From Novosphingobium sp. (GTDB lineage: Bacteria > Pseudomonadota > Alphaproteobacteria > Sphingomonadales > Sphingomonadaceae): a DNA stretch of 64,000 bases. The notes under the pieces were generated by a model. The model did no database searches, was not told the DNA's origin, and worked only from the letters and a program-made list of their open reading frames with translations. Of this stretch, positions 1-7,731 are shown piece by piece (within the stretch, counting starts at the first letter, position 1; each line of letters begins with the position of its first letter). Made by a program: the position numbers and the translations under genes. Where the stretch lies: positions 1-64,000 of the forward strand of contig NZ_JAIXZS010000110.1 of NCBI RefSeq assembly GCF_027489515.1, read 5' to 3'.

Positions 1-231
1 GCCGCCGGCATCCGCACCGAGAGCGACCTGCGCAACGAGAAGATCAACTACAAGGTGCGCGAGCACTCCTTGCAGAAGGTCCCCTACCTGCTGGTGGTCG
101 GCAAGCGCGAGGCGGAGGATGGCACCGTCGCGATCCGCACGCTGGGTGAGCAGCACCAGAAGGTGATCCCGCTCGCCGAGGCTATCGCGCTGCTGAAAGC
201 CGAGGCAACCCCGCCGGACCTCAGGGCCTGA
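1..231 (+). CDS. thrS: Threonyl-tRNA synthetase, C-terminal end (partial)
   Basis: Frame 1 is open from the first base to a TGA at 229-231 and gives 76 residues. The stretch LRNEKINYKVREHSLQKVPY, followed by a glycine-lysine turn and IRTLGEQ, is the last part of the class II HGTP anticodon-binding domain as it appears in ThrRS. The enzyme charges tRNA-Thr in the cytoplasm. The catalytic core and start lie outside the window. The stop overlaps the beginning of the next open frame (TSUP permease), suggesting co-transcription. ProRS shares this fold, but the NEKINYKVREHS signature favours ThrRS. Confidence 0.85.
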   Translation, partial: AAGIRTESDLRNEKINYKVREHSLQKVPYLLVVGKREAEDGTVAIRTLGEQHQKVIPLAEAIALLKAEATPPDLRA

Positions 232-299
232 TCGCTCTGCTCGACCTGCCGCTGCTGTCGCTGGCGCTTTGCGCGCTGGCGGCGTTTGTCGCGGCCTTC

Positions 300-974
300 G
301 TGCGGGGCCTTGCAGGCTTCGGCATGGCGATCCTGCTGGTGCCGCTGATCGCGCTGGTGATCCGGCCGGGCGAAGCAGTGGTCGTCTCCAACATGCTCGG
401 CCTGCTGATCGGCCTCGTCGGCGCGCGCAAGGTGTGGCACGCGGGCGAGAAAAGCGCGGGCGTGATCGGCGGCCTTGCCATGGTGATGACACCGCTCGGC
501 CTGCTCGCGCTGTTCGCGACGCCGCCCGCGGTGGCGCGCGTGATCATCGCCGTCGTCGCGATCGGCGCTTTCGCGATGGTTCTCCTGCCTGCAAAACCGG
601 GCCATGCCCCCGGGAACCTCGAAACCGGGCTGACCGGAGCGGCTTCCGGCCTGCTGACCGGCTTTGCCGGCATGCCCGGCCCGCCGGTGGTGCCGTATTA
701 CCTGCGCCGTCCGATCCCGCGCGAGGTGGCGCGCGCATCGATGCAGACGGTTTTCCTGCTCACTTCCACCGCCAGCACGGCGGCCGCGCTCGCGCTGGGC
801 CTCGCGTCATGGCGCGATGCGCTCTTCGCGCTTCTGCTGTTCGGTCCGGTGCTCGTCGGCAATTACCTCGGATCACTTGCGTTCGGCAAAGTGAGCGACG
901 CGCTGTGGCGCAGCTTCGTGGGATTTCTGCTGGCGATTTCCGCGCTGATGGCCGTCGTTCGCCTGCTTGGCTGA
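300..974 (+). CDS. TSUP-family (TauE/SafE) membrane permease
   Basis: The 224-residue protein is almost entirely hydrophobic, with about seven membrane segments, and carries the TSUP glycine motif RGLAGFGMAILLVPLI and the second-half counterpart TGFAGMPGPPVVPYYL. Family members export or import small sulfur or organic anions; the substrate cannot be read here. The GTG at 300 is the only conventional start in the frame, but the frame is open from 150 and residues encoded from 231 to 299 form the front half of the first membrane helix. The true start is therefore probably upstream, perhaps the CTG at 228 overlapping the thrS stop, which would give the usual length of about 248 residues. Confidence 0.8.
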   Translation: MRGLAGFGMAILLVPLIALVIRPGEAVVVSNMLGLLIGLVGARKVWHAGEKSAGVIGGLAMVMTPLGLLALFATPPAVARVIIAVVAIGAFAMVLLPAKPGHAPGNLETGLTGAASGLLTGFAGMPGPPVVPYYLRRPIPREVARASMQTVFLLTSTASTAAALALGLASWRDALFALLLFGPVLVGNYLGSLAFGKVSDALWRSFVGFLLAISALMAVVRLLG

Positions 975-1066
975 TCTGCGCGGGACGCGTGCCGCCATGG
1001 GTAACGCCAAATAAACCCTCTCCGGTCCATAGATGTCCGCCACCAGACAAGCGGACGGACTGCGGT

Positions 1067-2020
1067 ATGACGATCAATTTTCCCGAGCTGGCTCGCCAGG
1101 CCGCTGCCGATGGCGCAATCACGGCCGAGGAAGTTCTGGCCCTGCGCCGCGCCGCATGGCCCGATGGCCGCATCGACCAGACCGAAGCCGAAGCCATTCT
1201 CGCGATCAACGACGTTGTCTCTGCCAAGGGCCCCGAATGGATCGACTTCCTTGTCGAAGCGGTGAGCGAATATGTGCTCAACGGCACCGAACCGCGCGGC
1301 TACGTGGCCGACGCAACCGCCGACTGGCTGATTGCCCGGCTGGATCATGATGGTCGGCTCGATTCGGCCGCCGAACTCGAACTCCTCATCCGCGTGATCG
1401 AAAAGGCGCTCGGCACGCCGGACCGCCTCAAGGACTACGCGCTCACCCAGATCGAGCGCGCCGTGCTGACTGGCAAAGGCCCGACGCGCGATGCCAGTAC
1501 ACTTGGGGGCGCTGCGCTGAGCGCCGGCTCGATCACCGAAGCCGAATGCAAGCTGCTGCGCCGCGTGATCTTCGCCAGCGGCGGTGATCGCCCTGCGGCC
1601 GTCAGCCAGCGCGAGGCCGAAATGCTGTTCCGCCTCAAGGATGCAACGCTAGGTCGCCCCAACGCTGCCGAATGGCAGCGCCTCTTCGTGCAGGGCGTGG
1701 GCAATTACCTGCAGGGCTGGACCGGCGGCCGCGCGATCAGCCGCGAGCGTGCTGCCGAGCTCGAAGGCTTCATGAACGACACCTCGAGCAGCCTTGGCCG
1801 CTTCTTCGGACGCATGACCCGGCTCGGGACAGGGGATCTTGGCACGGCGGCGCAGGACATTATCTCGGCCGGCAAGCCTGCGCGGGACTTTCAGGGTGAA
1901 GCCGGAGCCGAAGCGGCGCTGACGTCGCCCGAGAAGGTCTGGCTCGTTGGCCGCATCCACGCGGACGGCCAGATCGACCCGCTGGAAGACGCGCTGCGGG
2001 CCTTTCTTGCCGAAGGGTAA
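1067..2020 (+). CDS. Uncharacterised protein with EF-hand-like acidic loops
   Basis: This is a 317-residue soluble, mostly helical protein with no signal peptide or membrane segment. I do not recognise the family. It has three spaced acidic loops resembling EF-hand or TerB-type metal sites, each followed by an acidic helix: PDGRIDQTEAE near residue 27, DHDGRLDSAAE near 91, and HADGQIDPLED near 300. The repeat of this pattern suggests an internally duplicated helical domain. The start is the ATG at 1067 because the homologous-looking character begins there; the frame is open upstream but crosses the permease gene in another phase. It sits alone between the permease and a PilZ gene on the same strand. 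Confidence 0.7.
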   Translation: MTINFPELARQAAADGAITAEEVLALRRAAWPDGRIDQTEAEAILAINDVVSAKGPEWIDFLVEAVSEYVLNGTEPRGYVADATADWLIARLDHDGRLDSAAELELLIRVIEKALGTPDRLKDYALTQIERAVLTGKGPTRDASTLGGAALSAGSITEAECKLLRRVIFASGGDRPAAVSQREAEMLFRLKDATLGRPNAAEWQRLFVQGVGNYLQGWTGGRAISRERAAELEGFMNDTSSSLGRFFGRMTRLGTGDLGTAAQDIISAGKPARDFQGEAGAEAALTSPEKVWLVGRIHADGQIDPLEDALRAFLAEG

Positions 2021-2108
2021 CCGCGCTCTTCACCCGCTGTTAGGCATTGAATCAACAGGAAGCATTTACCCCCCGGCGGCATAACGGTTGCATCGCAAGG
2101 GGACGTCT

Positions 2109-2435
2109 ATGCACATTCCGGCCAGAATGCTGATACGCGAAGACGCGGTCGACAACCGCCGCGTGCAACGCATGCACGCGGGCGAAACGTCGGCAAATCG
2201 CGCCCAACGCATCTACGATATCTCGCGCTACGGTTGCCAGATCGAGAGCAACGACCTCGCCGATGGCGCCAGTGGCCAGTTCGTAGAGATCGATTTCGGC
2301 AGCGTCGTCACCCGTGCAATCATCCGCTGGTCGGATCGCGCCCGGCTCGGTGTCGAGTTCGCGCGGCCGCTCGGTTCGCGCGAGGTCGATGCACTGCTGG
2401 CAGAGTCCGCACCGATCCGCCTGCGCCGGCTCTAA
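2109..2435 (+). CDS. PilZ-domain protein
   Basis: This is a 108-residue single-domain protein. The order RR...ISRYGCQI...G..VEI.F....TRAIIRWSD..RLGVEF matches the PilZ beta-barrel; the second motif appears as ISRYGC instead of the consensus D.S..G. PilZ proteins bind cyclic di-GMP and tune motility, polysaccharide or adhesion. The upstream RxxxR part is present as DNRRVQR, so ligand binding is plausible but not certain. The ATG at 2109 has AAGGGGA at 2097-2103 as ribosome site; an in-frame TTG at 2088 lacks one. Confidence 0.8.
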   Translation: MHIPARMLIREDAVDNRRVQRMHAGETSANRAQRIYDISRYGCQIESNDLADGASGQFVEIDFGSVVTRAIIRWSDRARLGVEFARPLGSREVDALLAESAPIRLRRL

Positions 2436-3784
2436 GCGGCAGGTTTCACCCCGGCCACCGGTTTGTACTTCGTCGCATCGGTGGTAAATTCGGCATGCCC
2501 CAGGCTGCCGAGGTAGCCGCGCACCTTGCCGACGAGGCGCTGGTCCGCAAGGTGGCGCACCACCGGGGTTTTCGCCGCTGCGCCATAGAGCCGCATCTGT
2601 CCCATCAGGCCCACGCCGACCGCTGCGGCGCGCACCCGGTCAATCGCACGGATCTTCACGCCAAAGCGCGCGGCTGCCTTCTCGCTGCCATCGCAGAAAT
2701 TCTGCATGAAATAGACTTTGGCGAACGAGCGTTCGAGCCGGGCACGAATCTGACCTTGCGGGGTCGAGGTATCGATCAGATCGGCTTCCAGCGTCGCGCG
2801 CAGGAGGCCGCCGCAGGTCGCCTCGTCGAACCCGGCGCGCAAGCTCAGCGCACGGGCGTTCCAGGCATCGACAATGCCACGCGGGGTCTGCGCCAGCAGA
2901 TCTTCGGGCAGGCCAAGCAGGAAGCAGCGATAGCGCGATAGCTCGATCTGCGCGCGCTCCTCGGGGGTGAAATCGCTGCGGCCTTCACGCAGCACCTTGG
3001 ACGAGATGAGGAAGTCAGAAATCAGGCCTGCCGGCATCTGGTCCACTTGCGGGATCGGGATGCCGTAGACCTTCTGGTCCCATTTGCCGTTCGAGAGCAC
3101 GTTGAAACGCACCATCGAATGCATCAGCCGCACCATGGCCGCGGCCTTGAAGCCCGCGCCGAAGCGGGCGAGCGCGCCGGGCAGCACAGATGTTCCGAAG
3201 AACATCGCGGTTTCCTTGATGCGCCTCGCCGCGGTCTTGTTGGAAAGCGTGCCCGTCAGCGCCATTGGCAGCGCGGCGTACTTGTTCATGAAGGTGGCGA
3301 TGAACGCACCGCGGATGGCCCAGGGCGCGACATTGGCAAAGGTCACGCGCTGCAACCGCGCGCCTTCCTCGACCAGCTTCATATCCACCCACGAAGGCGT
3401 GGCTTCCATGCTGCGGATGAAGGTGATGAGTTCGACCGGTGCGCCCTCGACCTTGTCCACCCCCTTGTCGCAGGCCTCGACCAGCATATCGACCAGCCGC
3501 TTGAAGCCGTGTTCGGGCATGAGCGCGGCATAGGGATCGGCCGCCGCATCACCCATCATCGTGTAGGCGGCCATGCGCTCCATCAGCGCGCGGTCTTCGA
3601 GCAGCGCGGCCGCGACCTTGGGATAGGCGCGCAGCTCGCTTCCGGCGATGAGCTCTTGTGGATTTTTGGCATCCGTGAGCAAGCGCTCGGGTTCGATCGC
3701 AAAATCGACCGCGCCATACATCGCCGGATTGTCGGTGCGCTGCGCGGCGATCCGTGCGCGCAGGTCAGCGATGGGTGTGGCCAC
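2432..3784 (-). CDS. DUF2236/MpaB-type oxygenase-like protein
   Basis: This 450-residue protein belongs to the DUF2236 superfamily (ER-bound oxygenase MpaB and rubber oxygenase Lcp). The diagnostic region is the helix with RLMHSMVRFNVL near residues 222-233, where family members supply haem ligands, plus the preceding RRIKETAMFF helix. Substrate is unknown. It starts with GTG five bases after the sufA stop, so it is the last gene of the SUF operon; whether it uses or needs an Fe-S product is not known. It has no signal peptide. It meets the PilZ gene tail to tail, overlapping by 4 bp. Confidence 0.7.
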   Translation of the reverse strand: MATPIADLRARIAAQRTDNPAMYGAVDFAIEPERLLTDAKNPQELIAGSELRAYPKVAAALLEDRALMERMAAYTMMGDAAADPYAALMPEHGFKRLVDMLVEACDKGVDKVEGAPVELITFIRSMEATPSWVDMKLVEEGARLQRVTFANVAPWAIRGAFIATFMNKYAALPMALTGTLSNKTAARRIKETAMFFGTSVLPGALARFGAGFKAAAMVRLMHSMVRFNVLSNGKWDQKVYGIPIPQVDQMPAGLISDFLISSKVLREGRSDFTPEERAQIELSRYRCFLLGLPEDLLAQTPRGIVDAWNARALSLRAGFDEATCGGLLRATLEADLIDTSTPQGQIRARLERSFAKVYFMQNFCDGSEKAAARFGVKIRAIDRVRAAAVGVGLMGQMRLYGAAAKTPVVRHLADQRLVGKVRGYLGSLGHAEFTTDATKYKPVAGVKPAA

Positions 3785-3789
3785 TCCGG

Positions 3790-4155
3790 TCAGACCGTGA
3801 AGCTTTCCCCGCAGCCGCAGGAGCCCTTGGCGTTGGGATTCTGGAACACGAAGCCGGCGGTGAAATCATCCTCCTGCCAGTCCATCGTGCTGCCGATCAG
3901 ATAGAGCACCGAGCCGCCGTCGATGAAGAAGGTGCCGCCCGGCGTCTCGATCCGTTCGTCCATCGGATTGGCCGTTTCGACGTAGTCGACAGAATAGGCG
4001 AGGCCCGAGCAGCCCCGGCGCGGGGTGGAAAGCTTGACGCCGATCGCTCCTTCCGGCGCGCTTGCCATCAGCTTGGCGATCCGCGCCTCGGCCGAGGGCG
4101 TGAGGATCACTGCGGCAGGGCGCTGGCGAGTACGGGTGGGGGCTTCGGTGGTCAT
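3790..4155 (-). CDS. sufA: SufA/IscA-type Fe-S carrier
   Basis: This 121-residue A-type carrier receives Fe-S clusters from SufBCD and passes them to apo-proteins. The three ligating cysteines are visible as RRGCSGLAY and the C-terminal CGCGESF. The ATG at 4155 is chosen because AGGTGAAG precedes it; the frame remains open further upstream but overlaps sufT. It lies 23 bp after sufT and 5 bp before the DUF2236 gene. A few N-terminal residues rich in Thr/Arg precede the domain. Confidence 0.92.
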   Translation of the reverse strand: MTTEAPTRTRQRPAAVILTPSAEARIAKLMASAPEGAIGVKLSTPRRGCSGLAYSVDYVETANPMDERIETPGGTFFIDGGSVLYLIGSTMDWQEDDFTAGFVFQNPNAKGSCGCGESFTV

Positions 4156-4178
4156 GGCTTCACCTATATGGGGCTTGT

Positions 4179-4658
4179 TCAGAGCATACCAAGTTCGAGC
4201 TTGGCGTCGTCGCTCATCTTCTGCGGGTCCCAGGCCGGATCCCACACGAGATTGACCTCGGCATCTCGCACGCCGGGCACGGCCTCGACGCGCAGTTCGA
4301 CTTCGGCGGGCATCGATTCGGCCACCGGGCAATTCGGCGTGGTGAGCGTCATCGTCACCACGACCGAGCCTTCGGGGCTCACGTCAACGCCGTAGATCAG
4401 GCCGAGGTCATAGATGTTGACCGGGATCTCGGGGTCAAAGATTTCCCGCAGCGCGGTAATCACGCCTTCGTAGATGTCCCCGCCCGGCTCGCCCGGCGCT
4501 GCCACGGCAGGCTTCTCGGAAAGAAAGCCTTCCAGATAGTCGCGCTTGCGCTCCAGCTTCTCGGCAGGGGTTTCCACCGCTTCCTCGACAGCCTGTTCGA
4601 CTCTGGCGCGGCGCGGTGGCTCGACGCCTTCGACTTCCTCGATCTCGATCCGGTTCAT
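4179..4658 (-). CDS. sufT: SufT, MIP18/DUF59 Fe-S maturation factor
   Basis: This is a 159-residue protein. The N-terminal 60 residues are acidic and charged; the rest is a DUF59 domain with DPEIPVNIYDLGLIYGVDV, the TTPNCPVAE loop with its conserved cysteine, and VWDPAWDPQKMSDDAK, which matches SufT-type members of the family. SufT aids Fe-S cluster delivery, especially under high demand. It overlaps the end of sufS by 4 bp (4655-4658), so translation is probably coupled. Confidence 0.92.
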   Translation of the reverse strand: MNRIEIEEVEGVEPPRRARVEQAVEEAVETPAEKLERKRDYLEGFLSEKPAVAAPGEPGGDIYEGVITALREIFDPEIPVNIYDLGLIYGVDVSPEGSVVVTMTLTTPNCPVAESMPAEVELRVEAVPGVRDAEVNLVWDPAWDPQKMSDDAKLELGML

Positions 4659-5866
4659 CCGAATATCCTTAAGGTCCGCTCGATGCCGCGAACCAGCGCC
4701 GCGACATCGCTTTCGTCACTGTAAATCCCGAAACTCGCGCGGGCCGTTGCCGGCACGCCGAGGTGCTCCATCAGCGGCTGCGCGCAATGATGGCCTGCGC
4801 GGATCGCCACGTTCTCTTCGTCGAGGATCGTGCCGAGATCGTGCGGGTGCACGCCCTCCAGCGCGAAGCTGACGATCCCGGCGCTGTCTGCTGGTCCGAA
4901 CAGCCGCACCGCATTGATCCGCCCCAATTGCTCACGTGCCGAGGCGACAAGCTGCGCCTCGTGCTCATGGATCGCCGCGAGGCCAGTCGAAGTCAGGAAA
5001 TCGACGGCAGCGCCAAAGGCGATCGCCTCGACGATGGCCGGCGTTCCCGCCTCGAAGCGCTGCGGCGCGGGTGCCCACGTCGTCTGCGCGAAGGTCACGC
5101 GGTCGATCATCGAGCCGCCGCCCTGCCACGGCGGCATCGCCGAGAGGATCTCTGCCTTGGCCCAAAGCGCGCCGATCCCGGTCGGCCCATAGAGCTTGTG
5201 CGCGGAGAAGACGTAGAAATCGCAGCCCAGCGCCGCGACATCGACCGGCAGGCGCGCCGCCGACTGGCAGCCATCGAGCAGGATCTTCGCGCCGACGGCA
5301 TGGGCCAGTGCGACCGCACGCGGCGCATCGAGTACCGAGCCGAGCACGTTCGAGACATGCGCAAAAGCCACCAGCTTGTGCGCCGGGGTGAGCATCCGCT
5401 CCGCCGCATCGAGATCGATCCGGCCATCTTCGGTGATCGGGCAGACGTCGATTTCAAGGCCGGTCCGCTTGGCGATCAGCTGCCACGGCACGATGTTGGA
5501 GTGATGCTCCAGCTGCGAAAGCAGCACACGGTCGCCGGGCCGCAGGTTTGCCACGCCCCACGATTGCGCGACGAGATTGATCGCCTCGGTTGCGCCGCGG
5601 GTGAAGACCAGCTCTTCCTCGCGCGCGCCGATCAGCGCCGCCACCGTGCGCCGCGCCGCTTCATAGGCCAGCGTCATCTCGGCTGAGCGGGTATAAACCC
5701 CGCGATGCACGGTTGCGTAGTCCGCGCCCATCGCCTGGTTCATGGCGTCGATCACGACTTGCGGCTTCTGCGCCGTGGCGGCGGTATCGAGGTAATGCCA
5801 GCGCTTGCCCTCGGCATTCAGCAGACCGGGCCAAGCATCGGTGCGGGCGAGGGTGGCAGTGCTCAC
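4655..5866 (-). CDS. sufS: SufS group II cysteine desulfurase
   Basis: This is a 403-residue PLP enzyme that removes sulfur from L-cysteine as a protein persulfide for SufBCD. The PLP lysine is in FSAHKLYGPTGIGALW (about residue 225) and the active cysteine in IRAGHHCAQPLMEHLG (about 365), the short-loop type II arrangement. Aldehyde-contact motifs TRGATEAIN and LEHHSNIVPW are intact. The start overlaps the sufD stop by 4 bp. No sufE or sufU gene lies in the operon, so the sulfur acceptor must be encoded elsewhere. Confidence 0.95.
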   Translation of the reverse strand: MSTATLARTDAWPGLLNAEGKRWHYLDTAATAQKPQVVIDAMNQAMGADYATVHRGVYTRSAEMTLAYEAARRTVAALIGAREEELVFTRGATEAINLVAQSWGVANLRPGDRVLLSQLEHHSNIVPWQLIAKRTGLEIDVCPITEDGRIDLDAAERMLTPAHKLVAFAHVSNVLGSVLDAPRAVALAHAVGAKILLDGCQSAARLPVDVAALGCDFYVFSAHKLYGPTGIGALWAKAEILSAMPPWQGGGSMIDRVTFAQTTWAPAPQRFEAGTPAIVEAIAFGAAVDFLTSTGLAAIHEHEAQLVASAREQLGRINAVRLFGPADSAGIVSFALEGVHPHDLGTILDEENVAIRAGHHCAQPLMEHLGVPATARASFGIYSDESDVAALVRGIERTLRIFG

Positions 5867-6597
5867 AGCAGGTTCTCCAGCCCGGCCAGCGCGGCTTCGG
5901 TCAATGCCTCGGCATCGGGCGCGCCGACGAAGGCTTCGGCGATGAAGGCGTGGAGCATGAGCTTCTTGGCCTCAGCCGGCGGCAGACCGCGCGATTGCAG
6001 GTAGAACAGGCCTTGGGGATCAAGCTCGCCCACCGCGCAGCCATGCGCACACTTCACGTCGTCGGCGTAGATTTCGAGCTCGGGCCGCGCGTTGGCGGTC
6101 GCCGTGCGCTCCAGCAGCATGGCGCGGATCGACTGCTCGCCATCGGTGCCGATGGCTCCGCGTGCGACATGGACCTTGCCGAGATAGGTGCCTGTCGCCT
6201 GCCCGCCAAGCACCGAGCGCACGACCTGCCGGCTCACCGCATCGGGCTGCAGGTGCCGCACTTCGGTCACGATCTCGAGCGTCTGCGTGCCCGCGCCAAG
6301 CTGCGCCGCGCCGAAGTGGAATGACGCGCCCTTGCCGAGCACGGCCGTGACGGCGATGCGGCCGTAAGCCTGCCCGGCATTCAGCACACGCAGATCGAAG
6401 TTCGCGCCGTCTTCCAGCGTGATCAGGAACTCACGCGCCTCAGCGCTGTCAGAGCGCGCGGTGATCGCGAGCGTGTCACTCGCACCGGCGGCGACACGGA
6501 TTTCCTGCACGGCCACCGGCCAGAGCGGCGCGAGCGCGGTCAGATCGGCGTAGCGATAGGCCTCATCCTTACGAGTCGGGAGAACGAGACTAGCCAT
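5863..6597 (-). CDS. sufD: SufD, SufBCD scaffold component (short form)
   Basis: This 244-residue protein corresponds to the C-terminal beta-helix core of SufD; enterobacterial SufD is about 420 residues, so this is the short form that lacks most of the N-terminal part. The recognisable segments are YADDVKCAHGCAVGELDP and the conserved end FYLQSRGLPPAEAKKLMLHAFIAE, including the histidine and cysteine regions involved in cluster assembly with SufB. The ATG at 6597 is chosen because the protein similarity begins there. It overlaps the preceding small secreted-protein gene by 8 bp and sufS by 4 bp. Confidence 0.92.
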   Translation of the reverse strand: MASLVLPTRKDEAYRYADLTALAPLWPVAVQEIRVAAGASDTLAITARSDSAEAREFLITLEDGANFDLRVLNAGQAYGRIAVTAVLGKGASFHFGAAQLGAGTQTLEIVTEVRHLQPDAVSRQVVRSVLGGQATGTYLGKVHVARGAIGTDGEQSIRAMLLERTATANARPELEIYADDVKCAHGCAVGELDPQGLFYLQSRGLPPAEAKKLMLHAFIAEAFVGAPDAEALTEAALAGLENLL

Positions 6598-6988
6598 TGG
6601 ACGTCTCGCACCGCACCATCGGGATCGGCGCTTCGGACACCTTGGCACCGCTGCGCTCCAGCACATGAAGCACCAGCATCTTGCCATCGGGGCTCAGGAC
6701 ATAGTCTGCCGTGAGCGCGACGCCGAAATCATCATCGCCTTCGTGCACCACGATATGCCGCTCGCCCAGCGCCTCGACCGCCTTGACCACGCCCCAATAG
6801 TCGCCCTCGGTGTTCATCGACGCGGTCACGATGCGCTTGGCATACTTGTCCGCACAGCCTGCCGCGGAGGGCGCCCATTCGCCGAGGAACGCCGCCGGCA
6901 TCGTTGCAGCAGGAGCAGCTGGTGCGGCCGGGGCTCCAGCAGGCTCGGCAGCCTGCGCCGCCATGGCAAGGGCGAGCAGCAGACTCAT
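6590..6988 (-). CDS. Small exported protein inside the SUF operon
   Basis: This is a 132-residue protein starting with a short hydrophobic, alanine-rich leader (about 18 residues) and an Ala/Pro-rich linker, followed by a compact domain with FLGEWAPSAAGCADKYAKRI, GDDDFGVALTADY and PMVRCETSNG. Two cysteines could form a disulfide in the periplasm. I do not recognise a named family. Its ATG overlaps the sufC stop (ATGA) and its end overlaps sufD by 8 bp, so it is translated as part of the operon. An exported product is odd company for a cytoplasmic assembly machine. Confidence 0.75.
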   Translation of the reverse strand: MSLLLALAMAAQAAEPAGAPAAPAAPAATMPAAFLGEWAPSAAGCADKYAKRIVTASMNTEGDYWGVVKAVEALGERHIVVHEGDDDFGVALTADYVLSPDGKMLVLHVLERSGAKVSEAPIPMVRCETSNG

Positions 6989-7731
6989 GCAGCGACCGCC
7001 TCGTAGCCATGCTCTTCGAGCTGAAGCGCCAGTTCCGGCCCGCCCGACTTCACGATCCGCCCGCCCGCAAGCACGTGCACGAAGTCCGGCTTCACGTAAT
7101 CGAGCAGGCGCTGGTAGTGGGTGATCAGCAGCACCGCCTTGTCGGGTTTGCGCATGATCGCGTTGATGCCCTCGCCGCAAATGCGCAGCGCGTCGATGTC
7201 GAGGCCCGAATCGGTCTCGTCGAGGATCGCAAGCTTGGGCGCGAGGATGCCCATCTGCACCATCTCGGCGCGCTTCTTCTCGCCGCCCGAGAATCCAACG
7301 TTCACCGGGCGCTTGAGCATGTCCATGTCGAAGCGCAGCAGCCCCGCCTGCTCCTTGGCAAGCTTGATGAAGGCGGCGCCCGAAAGCGGCTCCAGCCCAT
7401 GCACCTTGCGCTGCGCGTTGAGCGCCTCACGCAGGAACTGCAGGTTGGACACGCCGGGGATCTCGACCGGATACTGGAAGCCGAGGAACAGCCCCGCCGC
7501 AGCGCGTTCGTGCGGCTCCAGCGCGAGCAGGTCCCGCCCGTCGAAGTCCACCGTGCCGCCCGTCACTTCATAGCCGGGACGGCCGCCGAGCGTGTAGCCC
7601 AGCGTGGATTTGCCCGCACCGTTGGGGCCCATGATGGCATGGATTTCGCCCGCATTGATCGTGAGCGACAGGCCCTTGAGGATCGGCTTGTCGGCAACGG
7701 TCGCGGAAAGGTTCTCGATTTTGAGCATCAA
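6985..7731 (-). CDS. sufC: SufC ATPase of the SufBCD complex
   Basis: This is a 248-residue ABC-type ATPase that is soluble and drives Fe-S assembly on SufB-SufD. Walker A is IMGPNGAGKSTLGYTLGG near residue 34, the family signature is FSGGEKKRAEMVQMG, and Walker B is LAILDETDSGLDIDALR, all typical of SufC. The start overlaps the stop of the GNAT-DUF559 gene by 4 bp and its stop overlaps the small exported protein gene by 4 bp. Confidence 0.95.
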   Translation of the reverse strand: MMLKIENLSATVADKPILKGLSLTINAGEIHAIMGPNGAGKSTLGYTLGGRPGYEVTGGTVDFDGRDLLALEPHERAAAGLFLGFQYPVEIPGVSNLQFLREALNAQRKVHGLEPLSGAAFIKLAKEQAGLLRFDMDMLKRPVNVGFSGGEKKRAEMVQMGILAPKLAILDETDSGLDIDALRICGEGINAIMRKPDKAVLLITHYQRLLDYVKPDFVHVLAGGRIVKSGGPELALQLEEHGYEAVAA

